A DNA stretch of 46,280 nt from Acidobacteria bacterium 28-1. Its GTDB lineage: Bacteria > Acidobacteriota > Blastocatellia > Pyrinomonadales > Pyrinomonadaceae. Below are positions 25,612 through 33,887 of this stretch, piece after piece. The number at the start of each line of letters is the position of its first letter. Position 1 is the stretch's first letter. The stretch is from assembly GCA_002050365.1 (NCBI GenBank), contig MWYZ01000091.1, positions 1 to 46,280 on the forward strand, read 5' to 3'. The notes below the pieces were generated by a model that had not been told where the DNA came from, searched no databases, and was given only the letters and a program-made list of their open reading frames with translations. A program made the translations under genes and the position numbers.

Positions 25612-26631
25612 ATGCAGACATTTGCACCAATTAGGGAAAAATTAAATCCGAATATCGCGGCGCAAAGAATTTTTAGTTTGATAAAGACTGAGATGAATTT
25701 AGTCGAAGCCGAGTTTGTGCGGCAAGCGAGTTCAAACATTCAAGTCATAAATTATTTGGGAGATTATTTGCGTGCTTCGGGCGGCAAGCGCGTTCGTCCG
25801 GCACTTCTGATTTTGTCCAATTGTGTGACGGGCGGAACGGCTTCAAGCGAAAACGTTATTAGTCTGGCGACCGTGATGGAAATGCTTCACACGGCGACGC
25901 TTGTTCACGACGATATTATTGACAATGCCGACACGCGCCGCAATCGCAATTCGGTTAATGCTCGTTTTGGCAATCAAGCGGCTGTTTTAATGGGCGATTG
26001 GCTTTATATGTCGGCGTTTGAAACTTCTTTGAAAGAGAGAAGGCTGGATATTCTTGATATTTTAACCAGGCTGACTCGGAAAATGACCGAAGGTGAATTA
26101 ATTCAACTGACGACACTCGGCAAATCCGATATTTCCGAAACTGAATACTTTGATATTTTGGAACGCAAGACTGCATTTTTATTTAGCGCGTGTTGTGAAA
26201 TTGGCGCGATTTTGGGTAATGCCGAAAAAGACCAACAAATTGCTTTGCGAAATTTCGGAATGAATCTCGGTACAGCGTTTCAACTCGCCGATGATTTGCT
26301 CGATTTTACGGCGGAAGAAAAAGTTTTAGGCAAGGCTTCGGGCGCGGATTTGTTGGAAGGAAAATTGACTCTGCCGTTGATTTTACTGGTGAAAAAAGAA
26401 CCTAAATGGCGAACTGAATTAGAAGCAATAATCCGCGACGGTAATTACAGCAAAGTTTCGCGGCAGATGCTGCTCGAAAAACTCGAAAATTACGGCTTGT
26501 TGGAAGAAACGAGGAAAATGGCGTATACTTTTGCCAGCCGTTCGATAAAAAACCTTGAAGTTTTGCCGAAATCAGAGTATCGTTCTGCATTGGAAGAAAT
26601 TCCGAGTTATATGATTAAACGAACGAAGTAA
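25612..26631 (+). CDS. Long-chain polyprenyl diphosphate synthase
   Basis: A 339-aa trans-prenyltransferase (IspA/IspB superfamily) that elongates isoprenoid chains with isopentenyl diphosphate. The first Asp-rich motif DDIID is at 100-104 and the second DDLLD at 227-231; GGKRVRP near 58 binds the diphosphate. Small residues (Ala95, Thr96) at positions -5 and -4 before the first motif suggest a long product, such as the side chain of menaquinone or ubiquinone. ATG directly follows the stop of the signal-peptidase-like gene, so the two are translationally coupled. Confidence 0.95.
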   Translation: MQTFAPIREKLNPNIAAQRIFSLIKTEMNLVEAEFVRQASSNIQVINYLGDYLRASGGKRVRPALLILSNCVTGGTASSENVISLATVMEMLHTATLVHDDIIDNADTRRNRNSVNARFGNQAAVLMGDWLYMSAFETSLKERRLDILDILTRLTRKMTEGELIQLTTLGKSDISETEYFDILERKTAFLFSACCEIGAILGNAEKDQQIALRNFGMNLGTAFQLADDLLDFTAEEKVLGKASGADLLEGKLTLPLILLVKKEPKWRTELEAIIRDGNYSKVSRQMLLEKLENYGLLEETRKMAYTFASRSIKNLEVLPKSEYRSALEEIPSYMIKRTK

Positions 26632-26689
26632 ATGGAAAATGGATAATGGATAATGCAAATCCCATTTATCCGTTTTCCATTATCCATTA
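26631..26689. repeat. Inverted heptad repeat array, intergenic
   Basis: Units like GGATAAT and GGAAAAT repeat with a 7-bp step from 26631 to 26655, and an inverted copy runs 26665-26689; about 20 of 23 bases pair. It starts at the stop codon of the polyprenyl synthase gene and ends 8 bp before the next ATG, so it may serve as a terminator and also occupies the place of the ribosome-binding site. Confidence 0.75.
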
Positions 26690-26696
26690 AAAACTT

Positions 26697-27356
26697 ATGC
26701 TAAACGAAGAAAATCTAGTTGCCACTTTAGAGCAAAGTTTGCGGCAGACAAAAAATGCGCAAGGTCGCCTTTTGGGACGACTGCGTGAAGCCGAAGCCGA
26801 AGCCGATAATCTGCGAAATGAAATTGATGCTTTGGAAAACAGCGCGCAAAAAACAAAAGAAGCAATTGACAGTATTTTAGCCAGTATGGGTTCGTCAAAT
26901 TCTTCCTGGAAGGTCAGCAAAAAACCGCAGTATGAAGAAGATGATTATGAGTTAGAGAAGGAATCGAGAAGGCACAATCAGGTAAATTTGAGAAATCAAA
27001 ATTCTTCAAGTAATAACAAATATCGAAACAATCCAGTTACCTATCTAAATAATTCTCGAAATAACAATAGCCGAAATGTTAACTCGATTGCCTCGAATTA
27101 CGAGCCGAAAAGTAATCGGTTTGTCGACCGCACAATCACGCAGGCTTGCACTTTGTTGCTGCGTGACGCGAGTTCGCCGCTTCACGTTAACGAACTTTAC
27201 AATCTTCTGCGCGAAGGCGGATTTGAATTCAAAGGCAATAATCCGACAATTTCAATTGCCGTATCTTTAAATCGTAACCGTCGGTTTCGTAAAGTCGCGC
27301 CCGGAACTTTCGATTTAGTAATGCGCGACGCATCGCAATCTCAAGCGGCTTCTTAA
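26697..27356 (+). CDS. Coiled-coil protein with C-terminal HARE-HTH domain
   Basis: A 219-aa protein. Residues 1-65 are a coiled coil (EQSLRQTKNAQGRLLGRLREAEAEADNLRNEI...). The middle (about 75-140) is disordered and Asn/Ser/Arg-rich. The C-terminal ~70 residues match the HARE-HTH winged-helix pattern: LLRDASSPLHVNELYNLLREGG, FKGNNPTISIAVSLNRNRRF and KVAPGTFDLV. That domain is found in RNA polymerase delta, Asxl proteins and restriction endonucleases and is thought to bind modified or distorted DNA. The protein may be a nucleoid or transcription factor. No ribosome-binding site is seen because a repeat hairpin ends just upstream. Confidence 0.8.
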   Translation: MLNEENLVATLEQSLRQTKNAQGRLLGRLREAEAEADNLRNEIDALENSAQKTKEAIDSILASMGSSNSSWKVSKKPQYEEDDYELEKESRRHNQVNLRNQNSSSNNKYRNNPVTYLNNSRNNNSRNVNSIASNYEPKSNRFVDRTITQACTLLLRDASSPLHVNELYNLLREGGFEFKGNNPTISIAVSLNRNRRFRKVAPGTFDLVMRDASQSQAAS

Positions 27357-27457
27357 ATTATTTACAACAGATTGTTTAACTCCATTTACGCTTGTTTTTT
27401 ATAGGGAAATAAGTAAAAATACAAGTTCGTCTTAGCATTATTTTTGTTGGAGAAATT

Positions 27458-29527
27458 ATGAATCATCCACCCACATCTTTTTCTAAAAATCTTATTTTTG
27501 TATTGAGCCTTTTAGTGTTAGTTTTTGGCTTGAACGAAAATTCATCTGCTCAAAAATTACGCCTTCGTTCGCAGATTACGCCGACTTGCGGAACAAATTC
27601 GATAGCAAAATTCGCCGACATTTACGCGGATGGCAACATTGCGGTGCAGGGAAGTTATGATTGCCGCGGAGTTTTTATTTACGACGTTTCAAACCCGGAC
27701 TCGCCGCGCCTTGCGTCCTGGTATAATCCGGGAAACAATCAACGATTTCTCGAAGCAGTCGTCATTGGCAATCGCGGTTATTTCGGCAGCGGCAACGGGG
27801 GCGGCGTTCACATCGTTGATTTGACGGATGTGAATAACCCGCAGCTTCTCGGTATTGTCAATTCAACGAACGGCAACGCTTTTAATTCGATTCACGAGAT
27901 GGTTGTTTTCGGCAATTATCTGATTGAAAATTTCAACGGTTTTTCCAACAAAATTCTAAAAGTAATAAACATCAGCAATCCAGCCAATCCGGTTTTTGTC
28001 CGTGATATAAATCCGACGGAAGTTACATGGGTTCACGCAATGCACATTCGCGGCAATCGGATGTTCACCTCCGGCTGGGGAAATTCTACGGTGCGCGGCA
28101 GAACGGAAATTTACGACGTTTCAAATATCGGAATGCAAGCACCGACGCTGCTTGGATTTATCCAAGATGCGACTAGCGTAACGGCTGGAAACAGTATGCA
28201 TAGCAGTTGGTCGAGCGAAGACGGAAATTATTTGTATAGCTGCCGGGAAACCAATGACGGCAACGCCGATCTTCGCACTTATGATATTTCCAATCCGGCG
28301 CAGCCGCTTCTGGTTAATCGGCAATCAATGAACGATTTAGGATTAAATGCCGTTTCGCCCCACAATCCGGTGGTGATGGGAAATTATCTCTACGTTTCGT
28401 GGTATCAAGCCGGGCTGCAGGTTTTCGATTTAACCAATCCAGCCGTGCCGCGTCGAGTCGCACAATTCGACACTTATCCTACGCAATTTAAAAGAATTGA
28501 AACTCCGGACTCGATTGCCGATGAACCGTGGGATGTCGTTTGCGGTGCCAACAGCCTGCAAAACAATTTACCGACAGATTTTGACGGAAATTGGGCGGTC
28601 TATCCTTTTCTCGGACAAAACAAAATTTTATTGGGCGATTTGAAAAACGGCTTATTCGTGGTGGACGCAACCGGCTTAAACGCCGCTCCGAAAAATAACG
28701 TGTCGGATTTCGACGGCGACGGCAAAACCGATTTTTCTACTTTCAATCCAACAACCGGTTTATGGAAAATCGAAACGAGTTCGAATAATGCTTCAAACTC
28801 AACCTATTTCGGGGCAACCAATGATAAAAATGTCGCCGGCGATTATGACGGCGACGGCAAATCCGACATCGCCGTTTTTCGCCCGAATGACGGAACTTGG
28901 TATATTTTAGGAAGCACGAGTGGTTTTCGCGCCCAACAATTCGGCACAAACGGCGACGTTCCGGTGGCGGCTGATTATGATTCAGACGGTAAAACCGACA
29001 TTGCTGTTTGGCGACCGTCAAGCGGCTCTTGGTATATCCAGCAAAGTACGCTCGGATTTCGCGCCCAACAATTCGGAATTTCCTCCGATAAGGTTTTGAC
29101 GGGCGATTTTGATAATGACGGCAAATCGGATTTAATCGCTTGGCGACCGTCAAGCGGTGTTTGGTATATTTTGCAAAGTACTTCTAATTCTCTGCTTGCC
29201 CGTCAATTTGGAATCAGCACGGATAAACCGCTTGCAGGCGATTTTGACGGCGACGGCAAATCCGATTTTGCCGTTTATCGTTCCAGCGAAGGAATTTGGT
29301 ATATATTAAATTCAGCGAACAATTCATTGACGGTGAGCCGATTCGGAAACTCTGCCGACGTTCCGGTTCCAGCCGATTACGACGGCGACGGCAAAACTGA
29401 TATTGCTGTTTTTAGACCGAGTAACAACGCGTGGTATCAGCTTGGCAGCGCAAGCGGAGCATTTAACGCAAAAGTTTTCGGAGAAAATGGCGATGTGCCT
29501 TCGCCCTCATCTGTGCAGGCGCAATAA
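27458..29527 (+). CDS. Secreted LVIVD-propeller plus FG-GAP-like repeat protein
   Basis: A 689-aa exported protein with a signal peptide (cleavage near SSAQ, about residue 32). The first ~400 residues carry LVIVD-type repeats of a putative beta-propeller (FIYDVSNPDSPRLASW, HIVDLTDVNNPQLLGI, VINISNPANPVFVRDI, TYDISNPAQPLLVNRQ, VFDLTNPAVPRRVAQF). The C-terminal ~270 residues hold five or six FG-GAP-like repeats with DFDGDGKxDxAVxRPSxGxWYIL, homologous to those of the protein at 22281-24284. It has GGAG before ATG. Probably surface or secreted; adhesion or matrix role is inferred. Confidence 0.85.
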   Translation: MNHPPTSFSKNLIFVLSLLVLVFGLNENSSAQKLRLRSQITPTCGTNSIAKFADIYADGNIAVQGSYDCRGVFIYDVSNPDSPRLASWYNPGNNQRFLEAVVIGNRGYFGSGNGGGVHIVDLTDVNNPQLLGIVNSTNGNAFNSIHEMVVFGNYLIENFNGFSNKILKVINISNPANPVFVRDINPTEVTWVHAMHIRGNRMFTSGWGNSTVRGRTEIYDVSNIGMQAPTLLGFIQDATSVTAGNSMHSSWSSEDGNYLYSCRETNDGNADLRTYDISNPAQPLLVNRQSMNDLGLNAVSPHNPVVMGNYLYVSWYQAGLQVFDLTNPAVPRRVAQFDTYPTQFKRIETPDSIADEPWDVVCGANSLQNNLPTDFDGNWAVYPFLGQNKILLGDLKNGLFVVDATGLNAAPKNNVSDFDGDGKTDFSTFNPTTGLWKIETSSNNASNSTYFGATNDKNVAGDYDGDGKSDIAVFRPNDGTWYILGSTSGFRAQQFGTNGDVPVAADYDSDGKTDIAVWRPSSGSWYIQQSTLGFRAQQFGISSDKVLTGDFDNDGKSDLIAWRPSSGVWYILQSTSNSLLARQFGISTDKPLAGDFDGDGKSDFAVYRSSEGIWYILNSANNSLTVSRFGNSADVPVPADYDGDGKTDIAVFRPSNNAWYQLGSASGAFNAKVFGENGDVPSPSSVQAQ

Positions 29528-29550
29528 TTTTTTAATATAACTTTGAGAAA

Positions 29551-29580
29551 AACCGTAATCGTCAACTGATGATTACGGTT
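29551..29580 (+). terminator. Stem-loop terminator
   Basis: A 10-bp perfect stem (AACCGTAATC / GATTACGGTT) with a 10-nt loop, preceded by A-rich and followed by T-containing sequence, 23 bp after the stop of the LVIVD protein gene. Confidence 0.7.
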
Positions 29581-29675
29581 CTTTAAATTAAAAGTTTATA
29601 ACCGTTTTTATTATTTTAATTGTTCACTTATTTTTGAACGAGTTCCTTATCCTAACCAATAAAAGAATTAAAATT

Positions 29676-29713
29676 AAAGCCGAAAATGTTTTATAAACTT
29701 TTAGGCTTTTTTT
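29676..29713 (+). terminator. Second stem-loop with U-tract before FHA-PrsW gene
   Basis: AAAGCC and GGCTTT arms (29676-29681, 29704-29709), extended past one mismatch by AAAA/TTTT, followed by a T-run. It lies 37 bp before the FHA-PrsW start on the same strand, so it is either a back-up terminator or an attenuator of that gene. Confidence 0.4.
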
Positions 29714-29749
29714 ATTGCCGAAAATTAATTTGCCGAATAATATAGGTTA

Positions 29750-31279
29750 ATGAAATTAACGCTTAACATCCGATTCGGCTCGCTGGCGGGCAGAAATTTC
29801 GAATTGACGGAAGGTGTTTTAACCGTTGGGCGCGGCGAAAATTGCGCTGTTAGATTTGACCCGTTGAACGAAAGAATCGCTTCTAAAGAACACGCTTATA
29901 TCGAAGCGAAAACCGACGGGTTCTACCTGTTTGATAACCAAAGCAGCAACGGAACTTTTTTAAATGGTGAAAAAATTCAAAACGCCAAATTGAAACACGG
30001 CGACTTGGTTCAGTTCGGTAGAAACGGCATTGAAGCAACCGTTAAAATTGAAGGCGATTCTTACCGGAGCGAGCCGACGTTTCTCAAGCCGGCATTTCAA
30101 GTTCCGAGTAATTTCCAATCTGCTCCTGCCAATCAATTTACTCAACAACAATCGGACAATTGGCGAAATTCGATTGCCGGATTGGGCGCGGGACACATCC
30201 TGGAACAAGTTCAAACAAACCAGACCGGCAAATATATCGGTGTCGCCGTTGCTATATTTTCCACAGTTTTTTTATCGCTGATTATAATTCTGCTGATGTT
30301 TGCCAGCGTTGGCATCGGCGCGGCATTGATTGCTTCGGTGGTTGCGTTTGTGCCGGCGATGGTTTACCTTTTGCCGCTCGTTTGGCTTGACCGATACGAT
30401 CCGGAACCACTCTGGCTTTTATCTATGGCGTTTGCCTGGGGCGCGCTTGTCGCGGTAATTGTTTCGTTTATTGTCAATACAATCCTCGGTTCATTTTTAG
30501 GAGAGGCTTTCGGTGCAGTCGTTTCCGCGCCGATTTTTGAAGAAGGCTCGAAAGGTTTAGGATTAGTTTTGCTGCTTGTCTTTTTTCGCCGGTATTTCGA
30601 TGATATTTTAGACGGGATCGTCTTTGCCGGCGTAATTGCGCTCGGTTTCTCAACGGTTGAAAATGTGCTTTATTACGGACGCGGAATTTTAGAAGGCGGC
30701 TCGGACGCACTGGTCGTGTTATTCGTTTTGCGCGGTATTATGTCGCCGTTCGCACACGTTTCTTTTACGGCGATGACGGGAATCGGTTGCGGAATTGCGC
30801 GTGAATCGCACAACCAAGTTGTTCGCATAATTATGCCGATTATCGGTTACGGGGCGGCGGTTTTGCTTCACGCTTTTTGGAACGGAATGGCGACGCTCGG
30901 CGGACTAGGCGGATTTATTCTCGGCTACATAGTTTTAGAAGTGCCTTTTTTCTTAATTTTCGTCGGCTTTGCGTTTTATACGATGTATCGCCAAAACAAA
31001 ATCTTAAAAGAGATGTTGGCGATTGATGTGGTGCGCGGATTGATTCCGAAAGAACATCTGGAAATTGCGACGTCGGCTGTTCGCAGTTCGTTTTGGATTT
31101 TGGGAAGTGTTTTTAGCGGAAAATTCAAAGCCCGTAACAAATATATGCAGGCAATCGGCAAACTCGGATTAACTTATTGGCACATTCAACGTGCAACTGC
31201 TGCGCAAGGTCAGACGGGAAGTTTTCAGCAAAATCCAGTTCTTCGGCAAGAGGTATTAAAATGGCGCGAACAAGTATAA
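29750..31279 (+). CDS. FHA-domain PrsW-type intramembrane protease
   Basis: A 509-aa fusion. Residues 1-105 are an FHA phosphothreonine-binding domain with GRG (27-29), SKEH (45-48) and SSNGTFLNG (65-73). After a Gln/Asn-rich linker, about eight membrane helices (from residue 163) form a PrsW/PrsW-like glutamic-type membrane protease of the CPBP clan: EEGSK (264-268), DDILDGIVFAGVIALGFSTVEN (284-305), FAHVSF with His336 and LLHAFWN with His374. PrsW in Bacillus cuts the anti-sigma factor RsiW. The FHA part suggests that a Ser/Thr kinase signal controls or targets the protease. A cytoplasmic tail of about 90 residues follows. Confidence 0.9.
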   Translation: MKLTLNIRFGSLAGRNFELTEGVLTVGRGENCAVRFDPLNERIASKEHAYIEAKTDGFYLFDNQSSNGTFLNGEKIQNAKLKHGDLVQFGRNGIEATVKIEGDSYRSEPTFLKPAFQVPSNFQSAPANQFTQQQSDNWRNSIAGLGAGHILEQVQTNQTGKYIGVAVAIFSTVFLSLIIILLMFASVGIGAALIASVVAFVPAMVYLLPLVWLDRYDPEPLWLLSMAFAWGALVAVIVSFIVNTILGSFLGEAFGAVVSAPIFEEGSKGLGLVLLLVFFRRYFDDILDGIVFAGVIALGFSTVENVLYYGRGILEGGSDALVVLFVLRGIMSPFAHVSFTAMTGIGCGIARESHNQVVRIIMPIIGYGAAVLLHAFWNGMATLGGLGGFILGYIVLEVPFFLIFVGFAFYTMYRQNKILKEMLAIDVVRGLIPKEHLEIATSAVRSSFWILGSVFSGKFKARNKYMQAIGKLGLTYWHIQRATAAQGQTGSFQQNPVLRQEVLKWREQV

Positions 31280-31317
31280 AAACTGCCGCGCCATATAAAA
31301 AGTTAATTTCTATTCAA

Positions 31318-31434
31318 TTAGCATTTACCTAACAACCAAAATACGAGAACAAAAATTATAATCGTCGAAATAAGCCCGCCACCTAATTTCCAAGCTGCCG
31401 CTCCGGCAACCGCTCCGCGAAGTAAATCTCCCAT
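31318..31434 (-). CDS. 38-aa single-span membrane protein
   Basis: A short gene with an ideal ribosome-binding site (AAAAGGAG, 8 bp before ATG). The protein begins MGDLLRGAVAGAAAWKLGGG and continues with one membrane helix (LISTIIIFVLVFWLLG) ending KC. The Gly/Ala-rich start is like a glycine zipper. It has its own sigma-54-type promoter about 63 bp upstream. Both the ribosome-binding site and the promoter make a real gene likely in spite of its size. Function unknown; by regulation and composition it groups with the GlsB-like and glycine-zipper genes of this window. Confidence 0.75.
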   Translation of the reverse strand: MGDLLRGAVAGAAAWKLGGGLISTIIIFVLVFWLLGKC

Positions 31435-31496
31435 TTTGAATTCTCCTTTTAGTGTGAATCAAAAACATACATTGATGTTTATGTAATTCGTGTTTG

Positions 31497-31512
31497 AGCA
31501 AATGATATGCCA
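31497..31512 (-). promoter_or_regulatory. Sigma-54 (-24/-12) promoter for 38-aa gene
   Basis: On the minus strand it reads TGGCATATCATTTGCT, identical to the site at 3336-3351 in TGGCATA and TTGCT, with the 12-bp GG-GC spacing. The predicted start is near 31485, about 50 nt before the ATG. Confidence 0.65.
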
Positions 31513-31590
31513 TCTAAAAAGCAGTAAATTTTCGGTTTGTTTTATAATTTCCAGCCCGTTAAACTCTTGAAAACTGTTAAAGTAAAATTT

Positions 31591-32736
31591 ATGAATTTCG
31601 ATTTAAGTGAAGAACAACAAATGGTGCAAAACGCCGTGCGCGAATTTGCCCAAAATGAAATTGCGCCGGTCGCACGCGAATATGACGAACAGGAAAAATT
31701 TCCGCGCGAGCAATTAAAAGGTCTATCCGAGCTAGGACTTTTAGGAATGATAATTCCCGAAGAATATGGCGGCGCGGGTTTCGATTCGGTTTCCTACGCG
31801 CTCGCGCTTGAAGAAATAGCGAAAGCGGATTCGTCCGTCGCCGTGATTGTCAGCGTTACAAATTCGGTTTGCTGCTATCCGATTTTAAGTTTCGGGACAG
31901 AAGAACAAAAGCAAAAATTCCTCGTGCCGTTAGCCAAAGGCGAACAACTCGGCGCGTTTTGTTTATCTGAACCGCAAGCCGGCTCAGACGCGACGAATCA
32001 AAAAACTCGCGCTGTCGAAGATGGCGATTCTTTTATATTGAACGGCACAAAATCCTGGGTAACAAACGGCGGCGAAGCTGATGTTTATTTAACAATGGCG
32101 GTTACCGGCGAAAAGGACGGGCGCAAAGAAATCACCGCGTTTTTGGTTGAAGGCGGCACGGAAGGTTTAACGGTTTCGTCCGTCGAACATAAAATGGGAC
32201 AACGCGCTTCGCAAACTTGCGAGATGAGTTTAACTGATGTCAAAGTTCCGAAAGCAAACGTTTTAGGCGAACGCGGCGGCGGAATGAAAGTCGCTTTCAG
32301 CAGCCTCGACAACGGCAGAATCGGCATTGCGGCATTATCAGTCGGCATCGCCCAAGCCGCGCTCGATGAAGCGAAGAATTATGCGAAAGACCGTACCGCA
32401 TTTGGACAACCAATTGCCGAATTTCAAGCGATTCAACACAAACTCGCAGATATGGCGACTGAAATCGAAGCCGCTAGACTTTTAACTTTACGCGCCGCCT
32501 CAATGAAAGACGCGGGCAACAAACAAACGAGAACTTACGCTTCGATGGCGAAACTTTTTGCGTCGGAAACTGCAAACAAAGTCTGCGCCGAAGCCGTCCA
32601 GATTCACGGCGGCAACGGTTTTTCGCGTCATTACAACGTCGAAAAATACTACCGCGATGCGCGGATTACGACGATTTACGAAGGTACGAGCGAGATTCAG
32701 CGAATTGTCATCTCAAGAGGAATTTTAAAATTATGA
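31591..32736 (+). CDS. Acyl-CoA dehydrogenase
   Basis: A flavoenzyme of 381 aa from ATG 31591 (MNFDLSEEQQMVQ), where family members begin; an in-frame TTG at 31537 would add 18 residues without support. Acyl-CoA dehydrogenases oxidise acyl-CoA to enoyl-CoA and pass electrons to ETF. Signatures are seen: CLSEPQAGSDA, NGTKSWVTNGG, DRTAFGQPIAEFQAIQH and, near the end, IYEGTSEIQR with the catalytic Glu. Short-chain/butyryl-type is most likely. The stop overlaps the next start (ATGA). Confidence 0.95.
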   Translation: MNFDLSEEQQMVQNAVREFAQNEIAPVAREYDEQEKFPREQLKGLSELGLLGMIIPEEYGGAGFDSVSYALALEEIAKADSSVAVIVSVTNSVCCYPILSFGTEEQKQKFLVPLAKGEQLGAFCLSEPQAGSDATNQKTRAVEDGDSFILNGTKSWVTNGGEADVYLTMAVTGEKDGRKEITAFLVEGGTEGLTVSSVEHKMGQRASQTCEMSLTDVKVPKANVLGERGGGMKVAFSSLDNGRIGIAALSVGIAQAALDEAKNYAKDRTAFGQPIAEFQAIQHKLADMATEIEAARLLTLRAASMKDAGNKQTRTYASMAKLFASETANKVCAEAVQIHGGNGFSRHYNVEKYYRDARITTIYEGTSEIQRIVISRGILKL

Positions 32737-33869
32737 GAAAAATTATTAGAACTGCGATTTTATTCTTTTCTTTATTTTTCATTGGGTTGATGACCGATGT
32801 TTTATCGCATCCGGCTTGGGGAATAGTCGTTGACACAAACGGGCAAATTTATTTCAGCGACCTTGAAACGATTTACAAAATTGATTCGCAAGGGAAGTTG
32901 TCAATTTTTCGAGCGGGCGTGAGCGGCAGGCACGTTCACGATTTGTCCATTGATGCGGGCGGAAACATTTACGGTTGGGAGAATGTCTACGAGCCGCAAA
33001 CAGAAAAGCATTTACGTGCATTTTGGAAAATGTCGCCGAAAGGAGAATACACCGAGATTGTTTCTTTGACCGAAAATCCACCTTTGGGAACAAGCATCTG
33101 GCGAGATTCGGACGGAAATACTTATTCTGTTGAACCGTGGAATAATGAAAAGAAAGAAACGAAAATCATCAAACGCACTACTGACGGCAAAACAAGCGTT
33201 TTTGCGGGTGGAAAATATGGTTATCTTGACGGACAAAAAGAAAAAGCCGAGTTCAATGTAATTACGGATATGGCTTTTGGGAAAGACAATACGATTTATT
33301 TAACTAACGACGATAAAGTTAGAAAAATAGACAGATTTGGAATGGTAACGACAATTTACCGCAACGAGACTACAAACCAAAAGCAGAATAACCCCGAACC
33401 TTTTTCACGACTTTACGGTTTAGATGTTGACAAAGAAAACAATGTGGTGGCGGCTGATTTTGCTAATAATCGGCTCTTGAAAATAAGTTCTGACGGTAAA
33501 ATTTCAACGTTTTTAAAATCGGAAAAAGATTGGTCGCCGATTGGCGTTGCGACATTTGGCGACGAGGTTTATGTTTTGGAAGTCAGACCTTATACAGCGT
33601 CAATACACACCGGAAATCGTGTTTTGAAAATCTCCTCGACTGGCAAATCAACGATTATCGCAAATTTGGAAAATAGAAATAAGTCGGTCGAGAATCCGAA
33701 ACTAAACAGCGCTAATTTATTACCTCAGACCGAAGAAGAAAAGAATTTGGTTGCAAATGCCAATATCAATAGCGTTAAAGCTACCGATTCTCCGCTAGCT
33801 TTTTACGGCATTGTTGGCGCGGTGAGTGTCGCTTTCTTTGCCTTAATAGTTTTATTCAGGAAAAAATAA
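32733..33869 (+). CDS. NHL-like propeller protein with C-terminal membrane anchor
   Basis: A 378-aa protein. It has an N-terminal signal sequence (MRKIIRTAILFFSLFFIGL), then repeats with the beta-propeller pattern of NHL/SMP-30 proteins (WGIVVDTNGQIYFSDLETIYKID, LSIDAGGNIYGWENVY, LDVDKENNVVAADFANNRLLKIS). A C-terminal membrane helix (YGIVGAVSVAFFALIVLF) is followed by RKK, so the propeller faces the outside. ATGA overlap with the acyl-CoA dehydrogenase gene. No enzymatic residues are obvious. Confidence 0.8.
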   Translation: MRKIIRTAILFFSLFFIGLMTDVLSHPAWGIVVDTNGQIYFSDLETIYKIDSQGKLSIFRAGVSGRHVHDLSIDAGGNIYGWENVYEPQTEKHLRAFWKMSPKGEYTEIVSLTENPPLGTSIWRDSDGNTYSVEPWNNEKKETKIIKRTTDGKTSVFAGGKYGYLDGQKEKAEFNVITDMAFGKDNTIYLTNDDKVRKIDRFGMVTTIYRNETTNQKQNNPEPFSRLYGLDVDKENNVVAADFANNRLLKISSDGKISTFLKSEKDWSPIGVATFGDEVYVLEVRPYTASIHTGNRVLKISSTGKSTIIANLENRNKSVENPKLNSANLLPQTEEEKNLVANANINSVKATDSPLAFYGIVGAVSVAFFALIVLFRKK

Positions 33870-33887
33870 CAACTGCCTACTCTGTAT

